Translations under genes and position numbers: made by a program
Assembly: GCA_964464895.1 (NCBI GenBank)
Contig: CAYXGY010000015.1
Location: 1 to 22,953, forward strand
Source: Helicobacter_D sp964464895
GTDB lineage: Bacteria > Campylobacterota > Campylobacteria > Campylobacterales > Helicobacteraceae
DNA length: 22,953 nt
Reading direction: 5' to 3'
In this document: positions 7,976 to 16,083 of the stretch, piece after piece
How positions within the stretch are numbered: position 1 is the first letter of the stretch
Layout: every line of letters starts with the position of its first letter
Notes under the pieces: generated by a model
Seen by the model: the letters and a program-made list of their open reading frames with translations, nothing else
Told to the model about the DNA's origin: nothing
Database searches by the model: none

Positions 7976-9256
7976 TTAAAAATGGTTTGGGTGAAATCCC
8001 AAACACTGCTTACCTTCAACAAACATTTCTTTCACTGCGCCATAAAAAATCCAATCATTATAAGGAGAATCTGGATTGTCCATTATGCAAGTTTCTTTAG
8101 GGTCTATCAAAACCAAGTCAGCGTCATACCCCTCTTGAATCAATCCTTTTTCCTCAAAACCTAGCGCATTAGCTGGATTTAGGCTCAAAATCTTGCTTAA
8201 CTCACTTAATGTCATACGTTCATTTTTAACAAACAATGTATAACACATAGGGACAAAGCATTCAATCATATCTATGCCAAAAGCCGCCTCTTCAAACGCC
8301 AAATTCTTTTGTGCTTGAGACTTCGCGGATTGCAGAGAGGTAATCAACTCAATTTCTCCTCTTTTGACACGTTTTAGCAACTTAGCACGCGTAGATTCGG
8401 ATTTCAAGGGGGGTTTAATTTTGGCTGCGGTGTTATAATGGTTACACAAATCCTCTGTAAGCATCAAGTGATGAATGGAAGTCTGCAAAAATAAATTTGG
8501 AATCTTGCTTTTAAATGGCTTGGATTTGAAATCTGTGTTCTTTGCCTCACAAATGATTTCTACACTACGTTCTGTGGCAAGTGCCAAAAATATCGCCTTT
8601 ATCCCCATAAATCTTGCTACCTCACTCATTTGGGCAACTTCTTTTGTCTCGCTTAAGGTAGGAATAGAAGGCAAACCAAGCCGAGAGGAAAGCTCCCCGT
8701 CATTCATCACACCATTTGCACTTAAAGATTCGTCCTCACAAGAAAAAAACATTGGCACATCAAACATCAGTGAAAATTCACACGCACGTCTTAATAAATT
8801 GCCATCAATATTAGATTTCGCAAAGATACCTTTCGCGCCTTTTTTATGCAGAATCGCAAGCTCATTTAAAGCCTTTGGATTCTCTGCATTTATGGCGTCT
8901 GAAATGCCTAAAATCTGCGCTTTAAAGTCTCCTTTCAATGCGTTGAGCAACTCCAATCCTAATTCACTGCTTGAGGTTGGCTTACAATCTGGAATCAAAA
9001 CCGCTTGTGAGATTCCACCAAGTGCAGCCTTATAAGAGAGTTTAAGAAGATTTTCTTTGCTTAAGATAGAATTGCTCACGCGCGTATTTAAATCAATTGC
9101 ACCCGGAAGCAAGACTAAATTATTTGCCTCTAAGACTTCTTCTCCATTCTTTGGCATAATGCTCCGCTCTACCGCAATAATTTTGTCTTTCTCAATGCGG
9201 ACATCACCCCTTTGCTCTCCATTGGCATCACAGACCATCGCACCTTTGATTATCAT
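7976..9256 (-). CDS. PyrC-like amidohydrolase lacking catalytic residues (PyrX-type)
   Basis: A 426-residue dihydroorotase-like protein (class I architecture). It keeps the scaffold: LLPGAIDL near 49-56, IKPPLKSESTRAK, FEEAAFGID, and a C-terminal DADLVLIDP strand. The metal site is gone. Where active enzymes have PG-ID-xHxHxR, this has IDLNTRV, so both histidines (N57, R59) are replaced, and the usual TDHAPH is replaced by TSLQSA. It is therefore unlikely to hydrolyse anything. In some bacteria inactive PyrC homologues bind and stabilise aspartate transcarbamoylase (PyrB); whether that holds here is inference, and no pyrB is in the window. ATG at 9256 with AAAGGG nearby. It is the first gene of the eight-gene cluster. 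Confidence 0.85.
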   Translation of the reverse strand: MIIKGAMVCDANGEQRGDVRIEKDKIIAVERSIMPKNGEEVLEANNLVLLPGAIDLNTRVSNSILSKENLLKLSYKAALGGISQAVLIPDCKPTSSSELGLELLNALKGDFKAQILGISDAINAENPKALNELAILHKKGAKGIFAKSNIDGNLLRRACEFSLMFDVPMFFSCEDESLSANGVMNDGELSSRLGLPSIPTLSETKEVAQMSEVARFMGIKAIFLALATERSVEIICEAKNTDFKSKPFKSKIPNLFLQTSIHHLMLTEDLCNHYNTAAKIKPPLKSESTRAKLLKRVKRGEIELITSLQSAKSQAQKNLAFEEAAFGIDMIECFVPMCYTLFVKNERMTLSELSKILSLNPANALGFEEKGLIQEGYDADLVLIDPKETCIMDNPDSPYNDWIFYGAVKEMFVEGKQCLGFHPNHF

Positions 9257-9315
9257 CGCACGCCCTTTTAAAATTAATTTGGAAATTATCGCAAATTTAA
9301 GCTAAAAAATTAATT

Positions 9316-10020
9316 TCAATCTTCCAAATAATACTCTATCGTAGAAACTACACGCACTTTCTTAATATGTCGCGTATTTTCATCACGATTGGTAATGCTA
9401 AATTGCCCTTGTGTTGCTTTTTTGATTTGACCAAGCTTGCTATTAGAATCTTTGGCAAACTTTTGTGCTGCCTCTCTTGCATTCAAAGTAGATTCTTCAA
9501 TCATTTGCGGTTTAATCGCATTAAGTTGCGTATAACTATACACCACATCATGAGCATTGATATTAATTGCGATTCCCTCTTGTCCAAGTTCAGGAATACG
9601 TCCAAATATCTGTCTGCCAAGTTCTACTTGTTGGGTATATAAAATCACCTCTCCACGTGCAGAATAACGATAAGTTACCTTTCTATCATCTCCATAATTA
9701 TTGCTGAGCCTATCCGTAACATTGGGAGAACCTATGGTAATGTCTTTTTTATCAAATCCCATTTTCCTTAAAAACTCTACAATTTTTTTAGAATTGTATT
9801 CTACTTGAGCGTAAATTGCTTGCAAATCATTGCCTGCGACACCAAACCTAAAGGGTATAATCATCACATCAGCGGAGACTTCTTTCTCGCTTAAGCCCTT
9901 AACAACTACGCTACGTTCGCCTGCACGCAGTTCTTGGACAACAGATTTCACACCTGATCCAAATACCACACTGCACACTATCAAACAAACACCCAAAACT
10001 AGACTAGAGATTCTGTCCAT
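9316..10020 (-). CDS. SIMPL-domain (DUF541/YggE-like) exported or membrane-anchored protein
   Basis: A 234-residue protein with an N-terminal hydrophobic segment (about 6-22) that could be a signal peptide or anchor, followed by a SIMPL domain. The family pattern shows in VVVKGLSEKEVSADV (38-52) and the closing VRVVSTIEYYLE. SIMPL proteins form periplasmic or membrane-attached oligomers of unclear function; YggE has been linked to oxidative-stress tolerance. AAGGAG stands six bases before ATG 10020. It is 69 bases after the HIT gene and 59 bases before the PyrC-like gene on the same strand, so it may be read with either. A perfect inverted repeat lies just upstream (10044-10072). Confidence 0.8.
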   Translation of the reverse strand: MDRISSLVLGVCLIVCSVVFGSGVKSVVQELRAGERSVVVKGLSEKEVSADVMIIPFRFGVAGNDLQAIYAQVEYNSKKIVEFLRKMGFDKKDITIGSPNVTDRLSNNYGDDRKVTYRYSARGEVILYTQQVELGRQIFGRIPELGQEGIAININAHDVVYSYTQLNAIKPQMIEESTLNAREAAQKFAKDSNSKLGQIKKATQGQFSITNRDENTRHIKKVRVVSTIEYYLED

Positions 10021-10043
10021 TTGTTACTCCTTATTCAATTAAC

Positions 10044-10072
10044 TTGGAATCCCAATAACGTACAGATTCCAA
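10044..10072. promoter_or_regulatory. Perfect 8-bp inverted repeat upstream of the SIMPL gene
   Basis: TTGGAATC and GATTCCAA are separated by 13 bases. The element lies between the HIT stop and the SIMPL start, about 24 bases before the start codon. It is not followed by a T-run on the minus strand, so it is not a good terminator. It could be an operator or an mRNA hairpin. Function unknown. Confidence 0.4.
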
Positions 10073-10089
10073 AATATTTTCTAAATTCA

Positions 10090-10641
10090 CTAGTTTTCTT
10101 TCAAATAAACCTGTGCTAATTTGCAAATGCGTTGAAAAATTGCATCAAAATCCACCCCATAGGCGCGACTATCTCCGATTGTAGTAAAGAAATTCGTATC
10201 CCCGATGAAACGTGGAATCAAATGCAAATGCAAATGCTCTGGAATCCCAGCACCTCCTGCGCGCTCAATATTCATTCCTAGATTAATCCCTTTTGCTCCA
10301 AATTCCTTCAAAAGTGCCACGCTCTTATGTGCAATCTTTTGTAAATGTAGCCAAATGTCCATTTCTAAGAGTTCTGGAGAATGCGTGTGATTATGAGGGA
10401 TAATGAGAAAATGTCCGGGCGTATAGGGAAACTTATTCATCACGCAAAAGACTTTATCATCACGATAAAAAACACGATTGGCAAGGTCTGCTTGTCGCAA
10501 AGTGGAATCCTCTGCTACATTGGATTTTAAAAATTCTACATCAAGGGAAGATTGCGCCCCCTTAGAAATTGCACAAAAAACACATTCCGCATTCTTTTGT
10601 ATAAAATAACCACTTCTCCAAGGCGCATACAAATATTCCAT
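10090..10641 (-). CDS. HIT-family nucleotide hydrolase/phosphorylase
   Basis: A 183-residue histidine-triad protein. The triad HLHLHLIP is at 136-143, preceded by the family glycine stretch ERAGGAGIPE. The N-terminus MEYLYAPWRSGY and the pair C20/C23 match the zinc-containing, Ap4A-phosphorylase-like branch. Such enzymes act on dinucleoside polyphosphates or nucleotide phosphoramidates; the exact substrate is not readable. A TTG one codon upstream is possible, but ATG 10641 sits eight bases from AAGGGG, which I prefer. It follows murF by 12 bases; the order ddl-hydrolase-murF-HIT is also found in H. pylori, from memory. Confidence 0.88.
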   Translation of the reverse strand: MEYLYAPWRSGYFIQKNAECVFCAISKGAQSSLDVEFLKSNVAEDSTLRQADLANRVFYRDDKVFCVMNKFPYTPGHFLIIPHNHTHSPELLEMDIWLHLQKIAHKSVALLKEFGAKGINLGMNIERAGGAGIPEHLHLHLIPRFIGDTNFFTTIGDSRAYGVDFDAIFQRICKLAQVYLKEN

Positions 10642-10653
10642 CAACTCGTCCCC

Positions 10654-12114
10654 TTAAATATAACTTGGCGCATCATTGGCAAAAAGAATCAAATTACCAT
10701 CGTTCGTGGTGGTTTTCAAAATATGTTCAATATGCGCCTTATCTTTAAGGACAATTTTTTGAGGTTTAAAAATATGCTTGCGCAACAACTTTGAATTGAG
10801 TTCGCCTGTAATAATAGCCAAATCAAACACTTTATTAATCGCTTCAGCAAGCGCGATATTAGCCTCTTTGGAGCTCTCAACAAGACCCGGTGTTACGATG
10901 ATTTTTTTGCCTTTGTGTAAAGAAGAGAGACGAATTGCCTCCAACATTCCATCAAGATTTCCATTATAACTATCATCTAAAATGACTTTTTCATTCACAA
11001 TAATCTTGCTTAGGCGATGATTGATAGGCTCTAACTTTTGCACTCGTTTTATCAACTGCTCATCACTGACACCTAAGTCTTTTGCTACGGCGATTGCAGC
11101 ACTAATATTAATCACATTAAACGCACCTAGAATACGTGTTTTAAATTCTAATTTTTTACCCTTAACTTTCAGGGTGAAGCTCGTTCCCTCTAAAGTCGCG
11201 ACAACCTCACTTGCGTCGCGAGGGAAATTGATGATTTTAACAAAACTATTAGCAGGCTGGATATTGCCCTCATAAATATAAGCGCGACTCAATGCCTTAC
11301 TCTCTAAAATCTCGTATTTTGCATTATAAATATTTTCTATGCTTTTAAAATATTCAATGTGTGCCTCGCCAATTTTTCCAACTACCGCAATTTGTGGCGA
11401 AAGCAAATCTACAATCTCTTTAATATCCCCTGCTCCTCTAGCTCCAGCTTCCACGATATAAATATCTGTTAAAGGGGAAAGGTGTTGGTTAATATCTGCG
11501 ATAATTCCTGTAAGCGTATTCACACTTCTTGGTGTGGCATAAACCTTGAAACTCTCTTGCAACATTTGGAATAAAAAGTTCTTAAGACTTGTTTTGCCAT
11601 AACTTCCTGTAACTGCAATAATTACAAGATTTGGCATACTCTCTAGCTTATCTAAAGCAAGTTTTTTATAGCGGCTCAACAAGATTCTTTCTATTAAAGA
11701 CGAAAGCGCGATAGAGATAAAAAGCGGGAATAAGCGCACGATTTGAAGCCAAAATGAATATTCCTCAATCCCATAAATCAACAACGCATTAAATAGGATA
11801 AAGGCGATATAAAGGCTAAAAAATCGTAAAACCCTGCTTGTAAAAACAAGTCGCTTATTGAGATGAAAAGCCCATATACCCAACAAAATCAAATAAAGAT
11901 ACAAACCAAGATGGAAATAAAGATTATTTGGAATCAAAATAAAATAAATTACGGGCAACACGAAATAGAACAAATGCCATTTTTGTTTGTGATGCCTGAA
12001 TAACACGCGCGTAATTTTGTAATGATACCACTGAAGATTTATCATTACATAATAACCTAATGCGATAAGAAAAATCCAGCGGGTCGCCATAATAAAAATA
12101 TCAATGCTTTGCAA
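10654..12114 (-). CDS. murF: MurF ligase with membrane-embedded N-terminus
   Basis: Adds D-Ala-D-Ala to the UDP-MurNAc-tripeptide, the last cytoplasmic stem-peptide step. The ATP loop GSYGKTS is at 170-176, followed by EAGARGAGD, a middle-domain INISAAIAVA segment, INHRLSK and LDDSYNGN, all in Mur ligase order. Residues 1-150 are unlike classical MurF: they form about four or five hydrophobic helices instead of the usual soluble uridine-binding domain, so the enzyme is probably anchored in the inner membrane. Start: TTG at 12114 with AAGGA six bases upstream; the next in-frame ATG (12090) has no ribosome site. Ddl, which makes its substrate, is two genes upstream on the same strand. Confidence 0.9.
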   Translation of the reverse strand: MQSIDIFIMATRWIFLIALGYYVMINLQWYHYKITRVLFRHHKQKWHLFYFVLPVIYFILIPNNLYFHLGLYLYLILLGIWAFHLNKRLVFTSRVLRFFSLYIAFILFNALLIYGIEEYSFWLQIVRLFPLFISIALSSLIERILLSRYKKLALDKLESMPNLVIIAVTGSYGKTSLKNFLFQMLQESFKVYATPRSVNTLTGIIADINQHLSPLTDIYIVEAGARGAGDIKEIVDLLSPQIAVVGKIGEAHIEYFKSIENIYNAKYEILESKALSRAYIYEGNIQPANSFVKIINFPRDASEVVATLEGTSFTLKVKGKKLEFKTRILGAFNVINISAAIAVAKDLGVSDEQLIKRVQKLEPINHRLSKIIVNEKVILDDSYNGNLDGMLEAIRLSSLHKGKKIIVTPGLVESSKEANIALAEAINKVFDLAIITGELNSKLLRKHIFKPQKIVLKDKAHIEHILKTTTNDGNLILFANDAPSYI

Positions 12115-12165
12115 AAGAAGTCCTTAAAGAAAAATTACGCAATTCTAGCGAATTTTAGATAAATT

Positions 12166-12906
12166 TTATTTATTCTTGGTGTTTAAATATAACTTTTCAA
12201 TCTCTTGTGCTCTTTTTAAAAAGAAAAAATGGTCGCCCTCTAATACGAAAAATTCTGAATTTTTTATCAATGTATGGATTGTTTCCCCTGATTTTAGAGG
12301 GGTTGCAAGGTCGCTTTCACCCCAAAAAACATAGCTTGGATTCTTAAATTCCGCAAAAATACTTGAAAAATCCTCATCTACAACATTTTTAAAAGTCTGA
12401 TACATCACCTCGTCCATATTTTCTACATCTTTGGAACGCAAAAAATGCTTGAAGATTCTGCTAAGCTTGGGTGCAAATTGATTCAAAGATTTAGCAATCG
12501 CAATTTTAAGGCGCACTTTGAGACTTTTTGACACTCTAATCCCCGCACTACTCAACAAAATCAACTCCTTTGGCTCTAATAAAGTTGCGACTTTGCCACC
12601 AAAGCTATGCCCCATAATCGTGCAATGATGAGGATTTAGTAAAAGTTGTTCGCAAAAAATCCTTAAAATCTCGGCATAATCATAGGTATTGAGTGCAAAA
12701 GGGGGAGTGGGAGAATTGCCAAATCCCGGCATATCAATATAATAATGTTTAAATTCTCGAAATAATGCTCCAAAGACTTGTTTCATCAAGGATTTACTAG
12801 CTCCCCAACCGTGTAAAATAATGAGAACGGGTACACTCTCTTCGTTAGTTATCTCATACGAGAGCGTAAAAGTTTGTCCCTGATACTCCAATCTTTTTTG
12901 TGCCAC
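12166..12906 (-). CDS. Alpha/beta hydrolase
   Basis: A 246-residue alpha/beta-hydrolase. The oxyanion HGWG is at 32-35, the nucleophile elbow GHSFGG at 99-104 (Ser101), the acid in WGESDLATP, and the histidine in EGDHFFFLK near the C-terminus, so the triad is complete. The substrate is unknown; esterase, thioesterase and C-C hydrolase activity are all possible. Start: GTG at 12906 sharing its G with the ddl stop (TAGTG), with AAAGG about six bases upstream. It sits between ddl and murF, as in H. pylori from memory, which suggests a cell-envelope link, but this is only context. Fifty-one bases separate it from murF. Confidence 0.85.
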   Translation of the reverse strand: MAQKRLEYQGQTFTLSYEITNEESVPVLIILHGWGASKSLMKQVFGALFREFKHYYIDMPGFGNSPTPPFALNTYDYAEILRIFCEQLLLNPHHCTIMGHSFGGKVATLLEPKELILLSSAGIRVSKSLKVRLKIAIAKSLNQFAPKLSRIFKHFLRSKDVENMDEVMYQTFKNVVDEDFSSIFAEFKNPSYVFWGESDLATPLKSGETIHTLIKNSEFFVLEGDHFFFLKRAQEIEKLYLNTKNK

Positions 12907-13943
12907 TATTTGCCTTTTGCAAACTGAATCTGGTGCAAAAATTCATAGGCAACGCGTATTTCATTTGGCTTTGGAAGTGCTTTAGAAAGTTCTTGTAAAA
13001 CACCTTGAAAGTCTTTAAATAAATAATTTGCAAGACTTCCAGGTATCGGATTAATCTCATTGAGATAGCATTGATTGTCTTTGACGAAAAAATCACAACG
13101 AATCAAAGCACCCTCAAATAAATTCTGATAAAGTCTGCTAAAATTCTCCTGCAAAGCGGATTTTAAATCCTCACTTATCTCTGCTTCTTTTGCATTCCCT
13201 GTGCGTGAAAAATCTAAGTATTTTTTCTCAAAGTCTAAAAATTTCTTCTTCTCTGGCTCTTCAATAAAAGAAAACTGCATTCCCTCCTTGGATTTAAAAC
13301 CTGCCAAATTATATTCTTTAATCCCCTCAATAAAGGGTTCAATGATGACTTTCTCATCAAACTCAAAGGCAGATTCTAATGCGTATTGTAGTCTCTCTTG
13401 CGATTCTACAATACTGATTCCAATAGAGCTTCCAAGTCTTGCGGGCTTAATAATCAGTGGAAAAGTCAAACCCTCTGGTATAGGTTCTTCACGATAAAGC
13501 ACACGATATTCAAGGCTTTTCACTCCACGACTTTGGGCTAATAGTTTCGTCAATTCCTTGTCAAAACTCAATACACAAGCAGGATTGCGCGGACCAATAT
13601 AAGGAATCCCATAAAAGTCTAATAAACTTGCTATACTTCCGTCTTCTCCATCTCCCCCGTGAATCAGATTAATTAAAATCGGGAAATGCAGTGGCTTCTC
13701 TCCAAAGAATGTGCGCATACAAAATCCATCTTTTTGGGGATAGATTTTTTGTTCTTTTATATAGTCTTTGGAACTAAAAAATTTGGATTGCATTTTCTGT
13801 GCTGGAATCAGGTAAAAATTATGCGAGGAATCCAAAAAGACAAAATGCTTCAGCTGTGGAAATAGCTTTCTAATCGCAATCGCACTTACGATACTGATTT
13901 CGTGCTCATAAGATTTTCCACCAAATAAAATACAAAAATTCAC
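12906..13943 (-). CDS. ddl: D-alanine--D-alanine ligase
   Basis: Joins two D-alanines with ATP in the cytoplasm, giving the dipeptide used by MurF. This is a 345-residue ATP-grasp protein (H. pylori Ddl is about 347). Motifs: FGGKSYEHEISIVSA (8-22) for the first D-Ala site, NLIHGGDGEDG, IIKPARLGSSIGIS as the ATP-grasp lysine region, and the metal/second-substrate end NEINPIPGS. Start: GTG at 13943 with AAGGA six bases before it, and no better ATG upstream. An extended -10 promoter lies at 13975-13983, so ddl probably begins a transcript running through the hydrolase, murF, HIT and perhaps SIMPL. Confidence 0.93.
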   Translation of the reverse strand: MNFCILFGGKSYEHEISIVSAIAIRKLFPQLKHFVFLDSSHNFYLIPAQKMQSKFFSSKDYIKEQKIYPQKDGFCMRTFFGEKPLHFPILINLIHGGDGEDGSIASLLDFYGIPYIGPRNPACVLSFDKELTKLLAQSRGVKSLEYRVLYREEPIPEGLTFPLIIKPARLGSSIGISIVESQERLQYALESAFEFDEKVIIEPFIEGIKEYNLAGFKSKEGMQFSFIEEPEKKKFLDFEKKYLDFSRTGNAKEAEISEDLKSALQENFSRLYQNLFEGALIRCDFFVKDNQCYLNEINPIPGSLANYLFKDFQGVLQELSKALPKPNEIRVAYEFLHQIQFAKGK

Positions 13944-13974
13944 AATATTTCCTTAAAAGCAATAAAATTTTAAA

Positions 13975-13983
13975 ATCATACCA
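13975..13983 (-). promoter_or_regulatory. Extended -10 promoter for the ddl-murF cluster
   Basis: Minus-strand TGGTATGAT is a TGn-extended -10 about 32 bases before the ddl GTG. No strong -35 is visible at the usual distance. Predicted from sequence only. Confidence 0.45.
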
Positions 13984-13989
13984 AAAGTT

Positions 13990-14055
13990 TAGACAAATTG
14001 CCACTGCGCCCTTGCAAGCTGATTGATTGGTGCGGCAATCCATAATCTCGCATTT
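13990..14055. repeat. Possible fragment of a dispersed intergenic repeat
   Basis: In the 116-base dapF-ddl gap, the words GCAATCCAT, a CACTGC motif and a CTTGCAAG palindrome resemble parts of the longer element at 19475-19640. The similarity is short and diverged, so membership in one repeat family is tentative. Confidence 0.3.
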
Positions 14056-14059
14056 CTAA

Positions 14060-14803
14060 TTAATCACCAAACACAAAATCACAGATTTTATGCACTTTAC
14101 CTTTAAGATAAAGCCTCTGTTGGTATTCTCTTAGATACAAATCCTCTTTACTTGCAGGATTAAAAAGGCAAGGATTTGGAATCTTTCCAGCAGAAAACAA
14201 ATAATAAAACATTGCTGCCATTCCCGTGCCACACGCAAGCGTCTCGTCCTCTACCCCGCGTTCAAAGGTGCGCGCAATGACTCTATCTTGCTCTATACTA
14301 GCAATATTGACATTCGCATTATACTTATGACGCAAAAAGCGCAAATCCTCCTTGCCCAATTCTCCCTTTTTCTCACAAACCAAATGGGGCACTCCGGTAT
14401 CAATCAACGCCCAAGTATTCCCAAACTCGCAAATGTTTTCTTGCAGCACCTCTACTCCGCTCAATGCACTTTCCACTTCCTCTTTTTCTATGGTTGCATC
14501 AATCACACCTGCAAGCGTTAGGAATCTCTGTTTGACGCCTGCAATTCCTAAATGATACGCATACATTGCCGCCGCACGACTTCCATTGCCACACATTTGC
14601 GCTACGCTGCCATCACAATTATAAAACTCCCATTCAAAATCATATTCTAAGTGCGGCTTTAAAATAATCAAACCATCTGCCCCAACCCCCTGATGACGAT
14701 TACAAATCCTTTGTGCAAGTTTATCAAATGCGTGTGGTTGCGCACCAAAAATATGCGTGATTATAAAATCATTGCCACTTGCGGAATATTTGCTAAAAAA
14801 CAT
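14060..14803 (-). CDS. dapF: Diaminopimelate epimerase
   Basis: Converts LL- to meso-diaminopimelate, the third stem-peptide residue and the lysine precursor. The two catalytic cysteines are in QMCGNGSR (C71) and LACGTGMA (C191), each in its usual motif, and the opening FSKYSASGNDF is canonical. The frame extends to a TTG at 14818, but AAGGAG lies five bases before the ATG at 14803, which starts MFFSKYSASG, so I use that (247 residues). It is transcribed away from the broken citrate transporter. A TATAAT at 14902-14907 on the minus strand is a possible promoter with a leader of about 90 bases. The ddl gene is 116 bases downstream on the same strand. Confidence 0.93.
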   Translation of the reverse strand: MFFSKYSASGNDFIITHIFGAQPHAFDKLAQRICNRHQGVGADGLIILKPHLEYDFEWEFYNCDGSVAQMCGNGSRAAAMYAYHLGIAGVKQRFLTLAGVIDATIEKEEVESALSGVEVLQENICEFGNTWALIDTGVPHLVCEKKGELGKEDLRFLRHKYNANVNIASIEQDRVIARTFERGVEDETLACGTGMAAMFYYLFSAGKIPNPCLFNPASKEDLYLREYQQRLYLKGKVHKICDFVFGD

Positions 14804-14895
14804 AACATCTCCTTGCAATTGAGAATCTTTACATTACTTTTTGATACAAAGATTCTTTCCTTAAATCTTTCATTCGCGGTTCTTTCCATTTGTTT

Positions 14896-14909
14896 GCTAT
14901 TATTATAGC
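14896..14909. promoter_or_regulatory. Symmetric A+T element with -10-like boxes on both strands
   Basis: GCTAT-TATT-ATAGC is a 5-bp inverted repeat. It presents TATAAT toward dapF (14902-14907, minus) and TATTAT toward the citrate transporter remnant (14901-14906, plus), so the two divergent genes may share this site. Predicted from sequence only. Confidence 0.35.
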
Positions 14910-14933
14910 TAGATTTTCTCCAAAAGGACATTT

Positions 14934-16083
14934 ATGGAATTTTTTCTCGCTTTTGTGGGTTTTGCTTCGCTGATTTTAATCGTCTATCTTAACGGACAAA
15001 ACCCCATCAGTCGCATTTATTGTTGTCTCTGGCGTGAGTGCGATTGCACTTGTCTTGTTAGAAATAAACTTTCATCTAGGAATCGAAAGTCTTTTAAAAG
15101 AAAAGTTTGACATTACATATTTTGCAAAAATGGAGAATCCTATTTTTGATTTTAATGCACTCAAATATTTCATTCGACAAGGAATCAGCAGCGTAAGCTC
15201 CACAGCCGTTTTATTTATTTTTGCGATTCTGTTTTTTGGACTTTTGAACGAAGCAGGGGTGTTTAATACAATGATTAATTATTCGCTAAAATTTAGCAAA
15301 AACAATGTGTATAGCATTTGTATTTTAACGGTGGTCATCTCTGTTGTCGTGCATTTAGACAGCTCTGGGGCATCTAGCTTCTTAATTGTAATTCCCGCTA
15401 TACTACCCATTTACGAAAAATTAGGAATGCGTAAAACAACATTGATGACGATTATGGCAATTTCACTTGGAGTGATAAATCTCCTCCCTTGGGGCGATCC
15501 CACATTGCGAGCGGCAATTATCCAAATGAAATTTGGCATCAATTAATTCCAATTCAAATCACAGGGCTTTGCTTTATTCATTAATTATCCTAAGTTAGAA
15601 GTTGCGCAAAAACTCATTGATAAATACTCTAAAAGTGCAATTTTAATGGCAACAACGCTTTTTGGGGCTGGGATTCTTATTGGCGTCTTCGATAAAACAG
15701 GAATTATGAAAGTAATGGCAAATGTGATTTTAGAGATTTTACCCGATTGGGCTTTAATCTTAATTCCTCTTATCGTAGGCATTAGTGCTGTTCCTATGGC
15801 TTTAATTTTCTGCACAGATTCTTACTTTTTTGGCATTATGCCTATTGTCGTTGGAATCACTTCTGCGTTAGGAATCGACCCGATGAGTATTGCAATCATT
15901 ATGGTTGTCGCTAGAAATTGTGCGACTTTTATTTCTCCTGTCGTCCCCGCAACACTTTTAGGCTGCGGAATCAGTGGAGTCAGCATCAAAGAACATATTA
16001 GTAAAAGTTTCTTTTGGGTTTGGGGTGTTTCGCTGATTTGTTTGGGTGTGGGAGCAATGCTAAAGCTCATTCACTTCTTCTAG
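14934..16083 (+). pseudogene. Broken CitMHS-family citrate transporter
   Basis: Remnant of a citrate:H+ (metal-citrate) symporter of the CitMHS family. The start is good: AAAGGA then ATG at 14934, giving MEFFLAFVGFASLILIVYL. About base 14991 the frame shifts: one surplus base in CTTAACGG, after which the family sequence TDKTPSVAFIVVSG continues one frame over. A long intact stretch follows, with NLLPWGDPTLRAA, then an in-frame TAA at 15544-15546. Just after it the family motif LIPIQITGL appears in a third frame, then NYPKLEVAQ back in the original frame. By family alignment from memory, several tens of residues seem missing there. The last part, with LFGAGILIGVFDKTGIM and VARNCATFISPVVPAT, is well preserved to 16083. 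Intact members have about 430 residues. The decay looks recent, since the rest is clean. Confidence 0.85.

Noticed and set aside
8475..9035. A 186-codon open frame on the plus strand, antisense to the PyrC-like gene
   Set aside because: It has no family resemblance, no ribosome site and is fully inside a well-supported gene on the other strand. It is low-complexity Ser/Ala/Lys-rich, as expected of a reverse-strand shadow.
9257..9315. A separate promoter for the eight-gene cluster in the SIMPL to PyrC-like gap
   Set aside because: The 59 bases are AT-rich but I found no convincing -10 with TGn or -35. The cluster may be read from upstream or from a promoter within the SIMPL gene.
14985..15000. 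Programmed frameshifting as an explanation for the citrate transporter's first frame change
   Set aside because: There is no slippery heptamer or following pseudoknot that I can see, and a later in-frame stop plus a stranded motif in a third frame show ordinary gene decay.
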